Below are positions 9,071 to 18,573 of a stretch of DNA of 64,000 nucleotides, piece by piece. The notes beneath the pieces are model-generated. The model saw only the letters and a list, made by a program, of their open reading frames with translations, searched no databases and had not been told where the DNA came from. Source of the DNA: an uncultured Sphingomonadales bacterium (lineage in GTDB: Bacteria > Pseudomonadota > Alphaproteobacteria > Sphingomonadales > Sphingomonadaceae); assembly GCA_903839675.1 (NCBI GenBank), contig CAIMDB010000001.1:62001-126000 (forward strand). The letters are read 5' to 3'. How positions within the stretch are numbered: position 1 is the stretch's first letter; every line of letters begins with the position of its first letter. The position numbers and the translations under genes are program-made.

Positions 9071-9113
9071 TCTCTTTTATTCGGACAGCTCCAGTCCAGT
9101 CGGAGAGTGTGTT

Positions 9114-11204
9114 TTGTACCGTCCTTTTGCTTCGTATCTGGCCCTTTCCATGGGCCTTGTTGCCGCAGTTCCGCTTTCTGCGCAGACCGTGCCGGAGGGG
9201 CGCCAACATGGCGATCATAGCGACGGGGACGACATCGTCATCACGGCGATCATCGGACGCAGTCAACAGGACATCCTGTCGGGAACGTCCGTGCTGACAT
9301 CGACGGAGCTGGCGCGTGAAGTGCGCCCGACCATCGGGGAAACTTTGTCGCACCAGGCGGGCGTTTCGGCGACATCCTTTGGTCCCAATGCCTCGCGCCC
9401 GGTGTTGCGCGGCTTTCAGGGGGAGCGCATTCGCGTTCTCGCGGACGGCATCGGCAGCTTTGACGTGTCCAATACCAGCGTTGATCACGCCGTGGTGATC
9501 AATCCCCTGACAGCCGACCGGATCGAAGTCTTGCGCGGCCCCGCAGCCCTCCTGTTCGGCTCTTCGGCGATCGGTGGCGTTGTGAATGTGATCGACAGCC
9601 GCATTCCACGTAGCGTGCCGGAAGAGGGCCTCCACGTTGACGGCACCGCAACCTATGGCTCGGCCGCTAATGAACGGTCCGCCGGTGCGCGCGTTGATGC
9701 GGCGCTTTCAGACAAGTTTGTCGTCCATTTTGACGGGACTTACTCCAAGACCGGGGATCTGCACGTGGGTGGATATCTGCTTTCGCCCGCACTGCGCGCG
9801 CAGGCCGAAGCGAGCCCCGATGCGGACATTCAAGAGCTGGCTGACTTGAAAGGCACGCTTCCTAACAGCGGATCGCGCTTGTGGGAGGTTGCAGGTGGTG
9901 CGGCACTTGTGACGGGCAATGGCAATCTTGGCTTCTCCGTCAGCCACATCGGCAACCTCTATGGCGTGCCCGTGCGTTTCTCCCTCGACCCCGCGGTTGA
10001 GGCGGAACAGGTCCACCTCGACATGCGCCAGACGCGTGTGGATGTGCGCGCCGAAATTAATCCTGCATCCGGTTTCTTAGAGGCGATCCGCTTCCGGGGC
10101 GGCTATGCAGATTACAAGCACCAGGAAATCGATGACACTGGCGCCGTTGCGACGACGTTCCTGCATGATGGATGGGAAGGCCGGATGGAACTCGTCCAGC
10201 GCGATCATGGCGGCTGGAAAGGTGCCATTGGAAGCCAGTTTGTGCTTCGCAAGCTCAACATCATCGGCGATGAAAAGTTTTTGCCGAAAAGCACGGCGAG
10301 CCAGTTCGGGCTCTTTACAGTCCAGTCGCTTGATCTGGGGCATTTGCGGGCAGAGGCAGGCGGGCGCATCGAACGCACCCATGCGACGGCGGCGGAAGAT
10401 GCGACACTCGGCAATCCGAACTATGATCGTAATTTCACCGCTGTTTCGGGCTCCCTTGGCGCTGCCTATGAAGTCGCTAGCGGCTGGCGCCTCGGCCTGA
10501 ACGCGTCTTATACCCAGCGGGCGCCGTCTGCTGAGGAACTGTTCTCAAATGGGCCGCACGCGGGGACGCAGGCCTTTGAAGTCGGCAACCCGGACTTTCA
10601 AAAGGAAGTGTCCAAGGGTCTGGAAATGACGCTGCGCGGAAAGGGAACGGGATTCAACCTGTCCGCCTCTGTCTATCACAGCTGGTTCAACAACTTCATC
10701 TATGAACAGCCCGATGGCTCGATCGAAGATGGCCTGCCTGTTTTCAACATCTTGCAGGACAAGGCCCGCTATTACGGCGCTGAGATTGAGGGCTCCGTCA
10801 CCCTCGCGCAGATGGGTGATTTCGCGCTGAACTTCGATGCGGTTGGGGATTTTACCCATGCGACGATCCTGAGAGCGGGCGGAAATCAGGCTGCACCGCG
10901 CATTCCGGCCTTGCGCCTTCTCGGCGGCTTGGAAGCAAAGTCTGAAAAGCTCGACATCCGCGCGGAGACGGAATGGGTCGATGGCCAGAACCGTGTGGCG
11001 CCTTTTGAAACCACGACCAAAGGCTATACTACGGTCAACACCAGCGTTGCCTTGCGCCCTTGGGGCCGTGACCGTGACGTGAGCTTGATGGTATCGGCGA
11101 ACAATATCTTCGACGTGAACGCCCGCCGCCATGCGAGTTTCCTGAAGGATTACGCGCCACTTGCCGGGCGGGATGTCCGGGTGTCGCTCCGCTTCGGCTT
11201 CTGA
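9114..11204 (+). CDS. TonB-dependent outer-membrane receptor, ZnuD-like (probable zinc uptake)
   Basis: This 696-residue receptor has an N-terminal signal peptide ending near LSAQT, a short acidic and histidine-bearing stretch (RQHGDHSDGDD), a TonB-box-like segment DIVITA, a plug domain with RPVLRGFQGERIRVLADG and IEVLRGPAALLFGSSAIGG, and a beta-barrel ending in the aromatic RVSLRFGF. Plug and early barrel (VSATSFGPNASRPVLRG, TYSKTGDLHVGGY, GNLYGVPV) resemble the ZnuD zinc receptor group. The start is TTG at 9114 with GGAGAG eight bases upstream. It lies behind a Zur-like box. Substrate assignment is inference. Confidence 0.85.
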   Translation: MYRPFASYLALSMGLVAAVPLSAQTVPEGRQHGDHSDGDDIVITAIIGRSQQDILSGTSVLTSTELAREVRPTIGETLSHQAGVSATSFGPNASRPVLRGFQGERIRVLADGIGSFDVSNTSVDHAVVINPLTADRIEVLRGPAALLFGSSAIGGVVNVIDSRIPRSVPEEGLHVDGTATYGSAANERSAGARVDAALSDKFVVHFDGTYSKTGDLHVGGYLLSPALRAQAEASPDADIQELADLKGTLPNSGSRLWEVAGGAALVTGNGNLGFSVSHIGNLYGVPVRFSLDPAVEAEQVHLDMRQTRVDVRAEINPASGFLEAIRFRGGYADYKHQEIDDTGAVATTFLHDGWEGRMELVQRDHGGWKGAIGSQFVLRKLNIIGDEKFLPKSTASQFGLFTVQSLDLGHLRAEAGGRIERTHATAAEDATLGNPNYDRNFTAVSGSLGAAYEVASGWRLGLNASYTQRAPSAEELFSNGPHAGTQAFEVGNPDFQKEVSKGLEMTLRGKGTGFNLSASVYHSWFNNFIYEQPDGSIEDGLPVFNILQDKARYYGAEIEGSVTLAQMGDFALNFDAVGDFTHATILRAGGNQAAPRIPALRLLGGLEAKSEKLDIRAETEWVDGQNRVAPFETTTKGYTTVNTSVALRPWGRDRDVSLMVSANNIFDVNARRHASFLKDYAPLAGRDVRVSLRFGF

Positions 11205-12026
11205 TTACAGAATCGCGGTTGGCAACACCCACCAATCGGCATGGTTGTGTGTGATCGTCGCAGCGGCGGCGTCGCGTGCCGCCGCCGTTTCAAACAGGGC
11301 AAAGCAGGTGGCGCCTGATCCGGACATCCGGCTCAGGCGCACATCCGCTTGCCGGTCCAATTCTTGAAGCACCACGCCGATTTCGGGCACAAGGCAGAGT
11401 GCCGGGACTTGCAGGTCATTGCGGCCCTCCATCCAGCCTTCGGGGCGCAGACTGCCGCGATCCACACCATCCCATGCTTTGAACACAGGGCCCGTCGGGC
11501 AGGCCTTTAGCGGGTTGACGAGCAGAACCGGGAGACCTGACAAATGGCTGCCGTCAAAGGGTGCCAACCGCTCCCCCACGCCAGTCCCAAAGCAGCTTTG
11601 CGATAGAACGCAGGCAGGCACATCTGCCCCGATATTGGCTGCGACATCCATGGGGCGCACCGTGTCCAGCACCCAGAGACGCGCCACCAATCGCAGCGCG
11701 GCCGCAGCATCTGCCGAACCACCGCCAATGCCTGAGGCAATGGGGAGGCGCTTATCGAGGGTGAAGGCCGCCCCTGTCCTTATGCCTGCAGCGTCCGCCA
11801 ATGCCTTTGCTGCCTTCAACACAAGATTGTCCGGTCCCGTGTCGAGTTCCTGCGAAAAGGGTCCGGTGATCGTCAGCGAGAAATCGCCCGCTGCCGCCAC
11901 GCTCAACTCATCGCCAGCCTCGGTAAAGGCGAAGACCGTTTCGAGTTCATGATAGCCATCCGCCCGCCGCTGTCGGACATGGAGGGCGAGGTTGAGTTTG
12001 GCGTGCGCCGTGTCCGTCAGATGCAT
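11205..12026 (-). CDS. ispE: 4-diphosphocytidyl-2-C-methyl-D-erythritol kinase
   Basis: The 273-residue protein is a GHMP kinase. It starts with AHAKLNLALHVRQRRADGYHELETVF, and the ATP-binding glycine loop is LPIASGIGGGSADAAAALR at about residues 91-109. A late motif SRMSGSGATCFALF completes the fold. It phosphorylates the 2-hydroxyl of the CDP-ME intermediate in the non-mevalonate isoprenoid pathway in the cytosol. It follows the TPR gene by six bases, and its stop directly abuts the stop of the TonB receptor on the other strand. Confidence 0.95.
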   Translation of the reverse strand: MHLTDTAHAKLNLALHVRQRRADGYHELETVFAFTEAGDELSVAAAGDFSLTITGPFSQELDTGPDNLVLKAAKALADAAGIRTGAAFTLDKRLPIASGIGGGSADAAAALRLVARLWVLDTVRPMDVAANIGADVPACVLSQSCFGTGVGERLAPFDGSHLSGLPVLLVNPLKACPTGPVFKAWDGVDRGSLRPEGWMEGRNDLQVPALCLVPEIGVVLQELDRQADVRLSRMSGSGATCFALFETAAARDAAAATITHNHADWWVLPTAIL

Positions 12027-12032
12027 GGCGCT

Positions 12033-13685
12033 TCAGCGCGCCATGTTCGTGTCGGTTAGGCCCGTGTCGATCTTGTTTTCAAGGCGCGCAATATTGGTGC
12101 CTTCAGCAAGCAACAGGGCGGCGCGCCAAGTATAGCGGGCGTCCACTTTGCGCCCCGCGCGCCAATAGGCATCGCCCAGATGCTCGCCGATCGTTGGTTC
12201 GATCGGTTCGAGGTCAACGGCCATTTCGAGGGTGGAAACGGCCTTCTCATAGTCTCCCGACAGGAAATAGGCCCACCCCAGCGAGTCTGTGATCGCGACG
12301 TTGTCGGGTCGCATTGCGCTAGCCTTGGCGATGAGGCGGAGCGCCTCCGGAATATTCTCGCGCCGCTCTAGCATAGAATAGCCAAGGAAATTGAGCGCGG
12401 CCGGTTGATCGGGACCAAGCTCCAGCGCCTTGCGGAGGGCTGCGCGGCCTGCCTCCCAATCGCCGTGCTGGGCAAGGGCACTTCCCTTAAGCATATAGAG
12501 GCCCCAGAGCGCCGGGGCACCGGACTGATCCGGTGCATCAATGGCCTTCTGATAAGCGGTTGCGGCTTCGCTGCGTCGGTTGAGCCGCCCAAGCAGATCG
12601 CCAAGCCGCACATGATCGAGCGCGCGGGTGGATCCGGTGGAGAGGGATGTGGCCAATGCGACCGCTTCTTCGCCCCGGCCCAGTCGCTCCAACAAAGCGA
12701 GCCGACTTTCATCGGCCAGCGCCATGAAGGTGCTTCCGGGACGGATGCTCTCGAGCGCAGCCAAGGCGTCCGCGTCGAGGCCGTTCGCGGCGAGAGATTG
12801 TGCCGTCGAAAGCGCAACATATGGGCTTTGCGGGTCAAGAAACTGTGCATAGCGGGCCAGCGTCAGGGCAAAGGCCGCCGCTTTGTCGCGCACCAGATCC
12901 GACGCAAGACTAGCATAGAAGAAGGCGACGCCCCGTGCCGGCGTGTCGACAGCCCCGCCAATCGGTTTGCCTGCAGAGAGCTGTTCCCGGGCCAGCGCCA
13001 TTGTCTGATCGCTGCCTTCCAGCATATCGAGTGCGGCTCCCTTTTGGCCTTTGCGCTGCAGCGTTGCGGCGGCGATGATGCGGGCGAGCCTCGGTCGGCC
13101 GTCTTCAACGACGATTGATTTGACAAGCGCGATGCCGGCATCGGGATTGCTCCCCGACAATTCCGCCATGGCCCGCTGCTGGTTGACGAAGCCGATGCCC
13201 AACCCTGATTTCCGCGCTGCATCAAATTCCCGCAGAGATCCGGGCTGGCGCGCGGCTAGGCCGATCCAGCCCCGCAGGACCGGCACGAGAAACCCCAAAT
13301 TTCCGTCGGCCTCCAGTTGGTCTGCCTGCGCGCGCGCGCCGGCAACATCGCCTGCCTGAAGACGGTCCCCCAACAGCAGCAAGGGCAGATCGGCCGGCAG
13401 TTCGCCAGCCGCTTCCAATTTGCGAGCGGCTTCCATCGCAAGCTTGCGATCCCCATTCTCGATGGCTTGCCGAAGCGCGCGGTTCGCAATGACGGCGTTG
13501 CCCGGTTCTTCGAGCAACGCCGCTGAATAGGATTGCAGGGCCACATCCCCCGCGCCCGACGCATCCGCCAGCCGCGCTTGCATATAGAGGTCTAACGCCG
13601 ACCGCTCGGACGGACGCGCCATGGCAGGCGCGCAGGCGAGCAGCGCGAGCGCGACGGCGCTACATGTTCGGGTAATTGGGGCCAC
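12033..13685 (-). CDS. Tetratricopeptide repeat protein, probable lipoprotein
   Basis: The 550-residue product is made largely of TPR-like helices: LYMQARLADASGAGD near the start, GDLLGRLNRRSEAATAYQKAI, GDWEAGRAALRKALELGPDQPAALNFLGYS and GDYEKAVSTLEMAVDLEP near the end. I place the start at the GTG at 13685, six bases after GGAGG, inside the 3' end of the ETF-QO gene (26-bp overlap). That start gives a short signal with LALLAC, a possible lipobox; cleavage after AMA is an alternative. Proteins of this kind often act as scaffolds at the envelope. No specific function can be assigned. Confidence 0.8.
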   Translation of the reverse strand: MAPITRTCSAVALALLACAPAMARPSERSALDLYMQARLADASGAGDVALQSYSAALLEEPGNAVIANRALRQAIENGDRKLAMEAARKLEAAGELPADLPLLLLGDRLQAGDVAGARAQADQLEADGNLGFLVPVLRGWIGLAARQPGSLREFDAARKSGLGIGFVNQQRAMAELSGSNPDAGIALVKSIVVEDGRPRLARIIAAATLQRKGQKGAALDMLEGSDQTMALAREQLSAGKPIGGAVDTPARGVAFFYASLASDLVRDKAAAFALTLARYAQFLDPQSPYVALSTAQSLAANGLDADALAALESIRPGSTFMALADESRLALLERLGRGEEAVALATSLSTGSTRALDHVRLGDLLGRLNRRSEAATAYQKAIDAPDQSGAPALWGLYMLKGSALAQHGDWEAGRAALRKALELGPDQPAALNFLGYSMLERRENIPEALRLIAKASAMRPDNVAITDSLGWAYFLSGDYEKAVSTLEMAVDLEPIEPTIGEHLGDAYWRAGRKVDARYTWRAALLLAEGTNIARLENKIDTGLTDTNMAR

Positions 13686-15306
13686 CGCCACCCTCCGGCG
13701 TGACCCAGTTGATGTTCTGGGTCGCGTCCTTGATGTCGCAGGTTTTGCAATGGACACAATTTTGGGCGTTGATCTGCAGCCGCGGACTGCCTTCCTCGCG
13801 CCCGACGATTTCATAAACACCGGCGGGGCAATAACGCTGCGCGGGTTCGTCATAGAGCGGCAGGTTGATCGTGATCGGAACGTCCGGATCCTTCAACTGC
13901 AGATGGCAGGGCTGGTCTTCCTCATGGTTGGTGTTCGAAAGGAACACCGAAGACAGCCGGTCAAAGCTGATGACGCCATCGGGCTTTGGATAGTCGATTT
14001 TTGGATACAGATCCGCACGGCCCGTCATTTCATTGTCCGCGTGGTGCTTCATCGTGATCGGAAGGCCGATCTTGAGGGTGCGCATCCACATGTCGATGCC
14101 AGCAAGGACGGTGCCATAGTCATTGCCGTATTTGGCAACCGCAGGCTGCGCGTTCTTCACCAGCTTCAGCTCAGTTGCGATCCAGCTGTCGTTGAGGTTC
14201 GCCTGATAGTCGGCGATCTCATCAAATTCACGACCCGCAGCGATGGCGGCTGCGATGCTTTCGGCGGCCAGCATACCCGACTTCATCGCGGTATGGCTGC
14301 CCTTGATGCGGGGGACGTTCACGAAACCGGCCGAACAGCCGATCAGCGCGCCGCCCGGGAAGGCGAGCTTAGGCACAGACTGCCAGCCGCCTTCGTTGAT
14401 CGCGCGGGCACCATAAGAGATGCGCTTGCCGCCTTCGAGGATCTTGCGGATTTCCGGATGCTGCTTCCAGCGCTGAAATTCCTCAAACGGGAAGACGTGC
14501 GGGTTCTTATAATCAAGCGCGACAACGAAGCCCAAGGCGACCTGATTGTTCGCCTGATGGTAGAGGAAGCCACCGCCCCAGCTGTCGGTTTCCGTCAGCG
14601 GCCAACCTTGCGTGTGTATGACGCGGCCTGGCTCATGCTTGTCGGGGTCAATGTCCCACAATTCCTTCATGCCAAGGCCGTAAACCTGCGGCTGGCAATC
14701 TGCTTCGAGATCGAACTTCGCCTTCAGCAGCTTGGTCAGATGGCCGCGCGCACCCTCGGCAAAGAGGGTGTACTTCGCATGCAGTTCCATGCCCGGCTGA
14801 TAGTCAGGCTTATGGCTGCCATCGCGCGCCACACCCATGTCACCGGTGGCGACGCCTTTGACCGAGCCGTCCTCATTGTAGAGGATTTCGGCGGCAGGAA
14901 AGCCGGGGAAAATTTCAACGCCAAGGTTCTCGGCCTGGCCTGCGAGCCAGCGGCACAGATTGCCGAGTGAGCCGGTATAGGTGCCCTTATTGTGCATCCA
15001 GCCGGGGGTGAAAATGTGCGGGATCGCCATATGGCCGCCAGCGGAGAGAACCCAGTGGTGGTTCTCCGTCACCGGCACATCGGCCATGGTGCAGCCCTGT
15101 TCTTTCCAGTCGGGGAGCAGCTCATCCATGGCCCGCGGGTCGAACACCGCGCCAGAAAGGATGTGCGCTCCGACTTCCGATCCCTTTTCAAGGATGCAGA
15201 CCGACAGATCGGCGTTCAGCTGTTTGAGCCGGATCGCTGCTGACAGGCCGGCAGGCCCGCCGCCAACAATCACAACATCATACGGCATCGATTCCCGTTC
15301 GCTCAT
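13660..15306 (-). CDS. Electron transfer flavoprotein-ubiquinone oxidoreductase
   Basis: The 548-residue protein begins with an FAD-binding motif VVIVGGGPAGLSAAIRL near residues 10-26. The middle has the family blocks YTGSLGNLCRWLA and GCSAGFVNVPRIKGSHTAMKSGMLAAE. The C-terminus has a [4Fe-4S] cysteine cluster region CVHCKTCDIKDATQNINW. The enzyme takes electrons from reduced ETF, loaded by acyl-CoA and other dehydrogenases, and passes them to ubiquinone at the inner membrane. This fits the acyl-CoA synthetases and branched-chain dehydrogenase in the window. ETF subunits are not in the window. Confidence 0.97.
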   Translation of the reverse strand: MSERESMPYDVVIVGGGPAGLSAAIRLKQLNADLSVCILEKGSEVGAHILSGAVFDPRAMDELLPDWKEQGCTMADVPVTENHHWVLSAGGHMAIPHIFTPGWMHNKGTYTGSLGNLCRWLAGQAENLGVEIFPGFPAAEILYNEDGSVKGVATGDMGVARDGSHKPDYQPGMELHAKYTLFAEGARGHLTKLLKAKFDLEADCQPQVYGLGMKELWDIDPDKHEPGRVIHTQGWPLTETDSWGGGFLYHQANNQVALGFVVALDYKNPHVFPFEEFQRWKQHPEIRKILEGGKRISYGARAINEGGWQSVPKLAFPGGALIGCSAGFVNVPRIKGSHTAMKSGMLAAESIAAAIAAGREFDEIADYQANLNDSWIATELKLVKNAQPAVAKYGNDYGTVLAGIDMWMRTLKIGLPITMKHHADNEMTGRADLYPKIDYPKPDGVISFDRLSSVFLSNTNHEEDQPCHLQLKDPDVPITINLPLYDEPAQRYCPAGVYEIVGREEGSPRLQINAQNCVHCKTCDIKDATQNINWVTPEGGGGPNYPNM

Positions 15307-15423
15307 GGCGCATTCGTCTCCTGTTCGGCCGGCCTTTCGAGTTGTCGCGGCCCAGTTTCAGTCTGGCAGATAGCGAAGCGATTGCGGTTGACCAACAGGA
15401 ATTATGCGGGTTGAAGGCCCGTT

Positions 15424-16176
15424 GTGAATGAAGTGCAAACCGCCGTCGATCCGCGCCTTGTCGCTGCTGCATTGCAGTGGTGGGACGATATGGGTGTCGA
15501 CACGCTGGTGGAAGATGCGCCGCAGCCTTGGTTGGGCCGCGTCGCCGTAGCGTCGCCCCCCAGTGGAGCCGCGCCTATGGCCGCGCGGGCGAAGCCTGAT
15601 GAGGCGCCTGCACCGGCGGCCCTTCCTGCGACCCTCGATGCCTTTGTGGAGTGGCTGGCGACCGATGCCAGAGTGCCGGAAGCCGGTCCGCCGCATCTCC
15701 GGCTTCGGCCTTTTGGCACGCCGGGGGCCGCGATCACCATTATCACCGACATGCCAGAGGTGGGCGACGCCGAATCAGGCGCGCTCTTTTCCGGCGAGGT
15801 GGGGCGGCTGTTTGATCGGATGCTCGCCGCGATCGGGCTGGACCGGGATAAGGTCTATTGCTTCGCGCTGACGCCGGGCCGTCCGCCTTCGGGCCAGACG
15901 GCGAAGGAGGCGCTGCCGCGTCTTGGAGAAATTGCCAAGCATCATCTGGGACTTGTGAACCCACAGGCGGTCTGGCTGCTCGGACAGTCGACCAGCCGTG
16001 CCTTGCTTGGGCTGGATGCGACCAACACGCACAAATCAGGCCAGAAAATTAACCACATACGGTCTATGGTCCCTGCGATCGCCAGCTCCGCGCCGCGCCT
16101 TTTGTTGCAAAATCCGCAACGTAAGGCCGCCGTCTGGCAGGATATGCAGATGCTTGTCGGGGGACAATTGGCGTGA
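15424..16176 (+). CDS. Degenerate uracil-DNA glycosylase superfamily protein
   Basis: The 250-residue product aligns by eye with family-4-type uracil-DNA glycosylases in its second half: FSGEVGRLFDRMLAAIGLDRDKVY corresponds to the usual PFVGxAGxLLDxxL block, and RLLLQNPQRK to the end of the HPAYLLRNP motif. The catalytic motifs are altered: the GExPG start is TDMPE, the late histidine is missing (SSAPRLLLQNP) and only one cysteine (VYC) is present, so the iron-sulfur cluster cannot form. The first 90 residues are alanine- and proline-rich. The start is GTG at 15424. It overlaps the next gene by GTGA and is divergent from ETF-QO. Confidence 0.75.
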   Translation: MNEVQTAVDPRLVAAALQWWDDMGVDTLVEDAPQPWLGRVAVASPPSGAAPMAARAKPDEAPAPAALPATLDAFVEWLATDARVPEAGPPHLRLRPFGTPGAAITIITDMPEVGDAESGALFSGEVGRLFDRMLAAIGLDRDKVYCFALTPGRPPSGQTAKEALPRLGEIAKHHLGLVNPQAVWLLGQSTSRALLGLDATNTHKSGQKINHIRSMVPAIASSAPRLLLQNPQRKAAVWQDMQMLVGGQLA

Positions 16177-17915
16177 AGTTGATTTCGGGTATTGCTTTGG
16201 TTTTGACGGGTCTCATTTCAGTGCCCGCATCTGCACAATCTTCGTCAGCAACATCCGCCTCGGCACTGGCCCCCAATTTTGCCGCTCAGCTCGGGCCGAA
16301 TGCGCGGGCGCGGTATAAGGATGTCTTCACCTCAATCCGCAGCGGCCAGTGGGATGTCGCCCAAGCCGGTCTGGACTCGATGCCGGAAGGGCCGCTCCAC
16401 GCCATTGCATGGGCCGAGCTTTATCTCGCCAAGGGATCGCCCAAGGTTGAGCCTGAAAAGATCGCAGCACTGCTCGAAAAGGCGCCGCAACTGCCACAGG
16501 CGGCGCAGCTGGCGCGGCTGGCGAAAGCACGTGGGATGGACGTTGGGTTCAACCTGCCCACCACGCGGGAGCTGGTCTGGCTGGGCAGCGCCCCGCGTCG
16601 TGCGCGCATGGCCGCCTCTCAGGATGGTGTCGCCAACGCGTTGAACGCCCGTATCCAACCGCTCATCAAAGACAATATGCCGTTTGAGGCCGAAGCCATC
16701 GTGATGGAGAGCGAAGCCTCGCTGTCGCCGGAAGGCCGGGCCGAACTGATGCAGAAGGTCGCCTGGTCTTACTATATCACCGGTGATGACATTTCCGCCC
16801 GCCGCGTCGCCGCGCTGGGGCAGGCAGGTTTCGGCAATTGGGCGGCCATGTCCGATTGGACGATGGGCCTCGCGGCCTGGCGCAGCCGGGATTATGTCGC
16901 CGCCTTGGATGCATTTGAATCCGCCGCCGCCCGTTTCCAGAATGACGATATGGATGCCGCCGCCCATTTCTGGGCCGCCCGCGCCGCGATGGCATCGGGC
17001 CAGCCGGAAAAGGTCGACGCGCATCTGAAAGCGGCCGCGCGCAATGGCGAAACATTTTACGGCCTGCTCTCAGCCGAACGGCTGGGCATCGCCAAGACCA
17101 TCCAGAAGGTGCCGGACGACATTGCCGATGTCGAAAAGCTGCCCAATGTCCGCGCCGCTCTTGCGCTGGCGGAGATTGGGGAGATGGACCTCGCCGATGA
17201 GATGATCCGCCATCAGGCCCGCATTGGTGATCCGCGTCGCCATGCAGCACTTGCCGCACTTGCCGGACGGATGGACCTGCCCGGAACGCAGCTTTGGCTC
17301 GCGCATAATGGCCCCGCCGGTGCCCGCGCGCCGGCCTCTGCCCGCTACCCCATGCCCCGCAACTGGGTGCCTGAAGGCGGCTGGCGGGTGGATAAGGCGC
17401 TGGTCTATGCCCATGCCCTGCAGGAATCGAACTTTCGCCCCTCCGTCGTCAGCCCGGCGGGCGCGCGCGGCTTGATGCAGGTCATGCCCGGAACCGCCGC
17501 CATGATGGCCCGCGCCAAGGGACGGGACAGCGTCGGCTCCCTCAATGATCCTGCCACCAACATGGAATATGGGCAGAGCTTTATTGAACGGCTGCGCGAT
17601 ATGCAGGTGACGGGCGGCATGCTCCCCAAGGTCATCGCCGCCTATAATGCCGGCCCGCTGCCCATCGGCACCTGGAATGAGCGCAGCCGCGATAATACCG
17701 ATCCGCTGCTGTACATTGAGTCCATTCCCTATTGGGAAACGCGGGCTTATGTGACGATCATCATGCGTAACTACTGGATGTATCAGATGCAGGCCGCCGA
17801 GCCGACGACGAGCCTTGCGGCCCTGTCGCAGGGCCTGTGGCCGCGCTTTCCGGGCCTGCCCGGGCCCACCGCCGTCCGTCTGGACCGGGTGAGCGGAGTT
17901 GCCAGTGCCGATTGA
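16173..17915 (+). CDS. Soluble lytic murein transglycosylase (Slt70-like)
   Basis: The 580-residue protein has a signal peptide ending near PASAQ, a long helical superhelix rich in alanine repeats (residues 40-390) and a C-terminal goose-type transglycosylase domain. The catalytic glutamate is in ALQESNF near residue 414, followed by SPAGARGLMQVMPGTA and YNAGPLPIGTWNER. It cleaves glycan strands of peptidoglycan with 1,6-anhydro product formation in the periplasm. The start is GTG at 16173 in a GTGA overlap with the preceding gene, and the 3' end overlaps moaB by 11 bp, so the three genes form one transcription unit. Confidence 0.93.
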   Translation: MKLISGIALVLTGLISVPASAQSSSATSASALAPNFAAQLGPNARARYKDVFTSIRSGQWDVAQAGLDSMPEGPLHAIAWAELYLAKGSPKVEPEKIAALLEKAPQLPQAAQLARLAKARGMDVGFNLPTTRELVWLGSAPRRARMAASQDGVANALNARIQPLIKDNMPFEAEAIVMESEASLSPEGRAELMQKVAWSYYITGDDISARRVAALGQAGFGNWAAMSDWTMGLAAWRSRDYVAALDAFESAAARFQNDDMDAAAHFWAARAAMASGQPEKVDAHLKAAARNGETFYGLLSAERLGIAKTIQKVPDDIADVEKLPNVRAALALAEIGEMDLADEMIRHQARIGDPRRHAALAALAGRMDLPGTQLWLAHNGPAGARAPASARYPMPRNWVPEGGWRVDKALVYAHALQESNFRPSVVSPAGARGLMQVMPGTAAMMARAKGRDSVGSLNDPATNMEYGQSFIERLRDMQVTGGMLPKVIAAYNAGPLPIGTWNERSRDNTDPLLYIESIPYWETRAYVTIIMRNYWMYQMQAAEPTTSLAALSQGLWPRFPGLPGPTAVRLDRVSGVASAD

Positions 17916-18432
17916 CGAGACCGCGGAATTCAAGCCGATCCGCATTGCCGTCCTCACCGTATCTGACAGCCGGACGCGCGAAACCGACAAATCCGGCGGC
18001 TATCTGTGTGAGGCCCTGCAAGACCTTGGCCACACGCTGGCCGATTATGCCCTCGTCCCCGATGATCAGGGCGCCATCCTTGGCCGCCTCCACCAATGGG
18101 TGGATGATCAGTCGATCAACTGCATCCTCATCACCGGCGGCACCGGCGTGACCGGCCGGGATGTGACGCCAGAGGCGCTCGCCGTTCTGGGCGGCAAGGA
18201 AATCCCCGGCTTTGGGGAGCTGTTCCGCTGGATCAGCTACCGCACCATCGGCACCTCCACCATCCAGTCCCGCGCCATCGCGTACATCGTGCGCTCCACC
18301 TATATCTTCGCCATGCCCGGCTCCACCGGCGCCTGCGCCGACGCGTGGGAACACATCCTCGTCCACCAGCTCGACAGCCGGTTTAAACCCTGCAACTTCG
18401 TGGACCTGATCGGAAGATTGCGGGAGTCCTGA
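17905..18432 (+). CDS. moaB: Molybdenum cofactor biosynthesis protein B
   Basis: The 175-residue protein shows the MoaB/MogA fold: [18 protein letters not shown] at the start, [20 protein letters not shown] with the TGGTG motif near residue 80, and [23 protein letters not shown] near the end. It acts in assembly of molybdopterin in the cytosol, MogA-like proteins adenylating the precursor. I take GTG at 17905, six bases after GGAG; a TTG at 17899 is also in frame. It overlaps the transglycosylase gene and is followed by a long repeat-rich gap. Confidence 0.92.
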   Translation: MPIDETAEFKPIRIAVLTVSDSRTRETDKSGGYLCEALQDLGHTLADYALVPDDQGAILGRLHQWVDDQSINCILITGGTGVTGRDVTPEALAVLGGKEIPGFGELFRWISYRTIGTSTIQSRAIAYIVRSTYIFAMPGSTGACADAWEHILVHQLDSRFKPCNFVDLIGRLRES

Positions 18433-18500
18433 GGGGACGCACCGCATGTGCTCCGGGCCTGAACCGGAGCCTAGGGGTGCCACGCTCCGAAGATTGAAGG

Positions 18501-18535
18501 TTCGCGCAGAGACGCAGAGCCCGCAGAGGTTTCGC
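18501..18535. repeat. CGCAGAGACGCAGAG-family intergenic repeat
   Basis: TTCGCGCAGAGACGCAGAG followed by CCCGCAGAGG is the same element seen in inverted orientation at 21748-21771 and, in diverged form, at 21564-21593, 62607-62630 and 62690-62737. Here a single copy precedes the REP-like pairs. Confidence 0.65.
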
Positions 18536-18573
18536 ACCAATCCCCCAACCCCGCGTCATCCTGCCCACCACCT

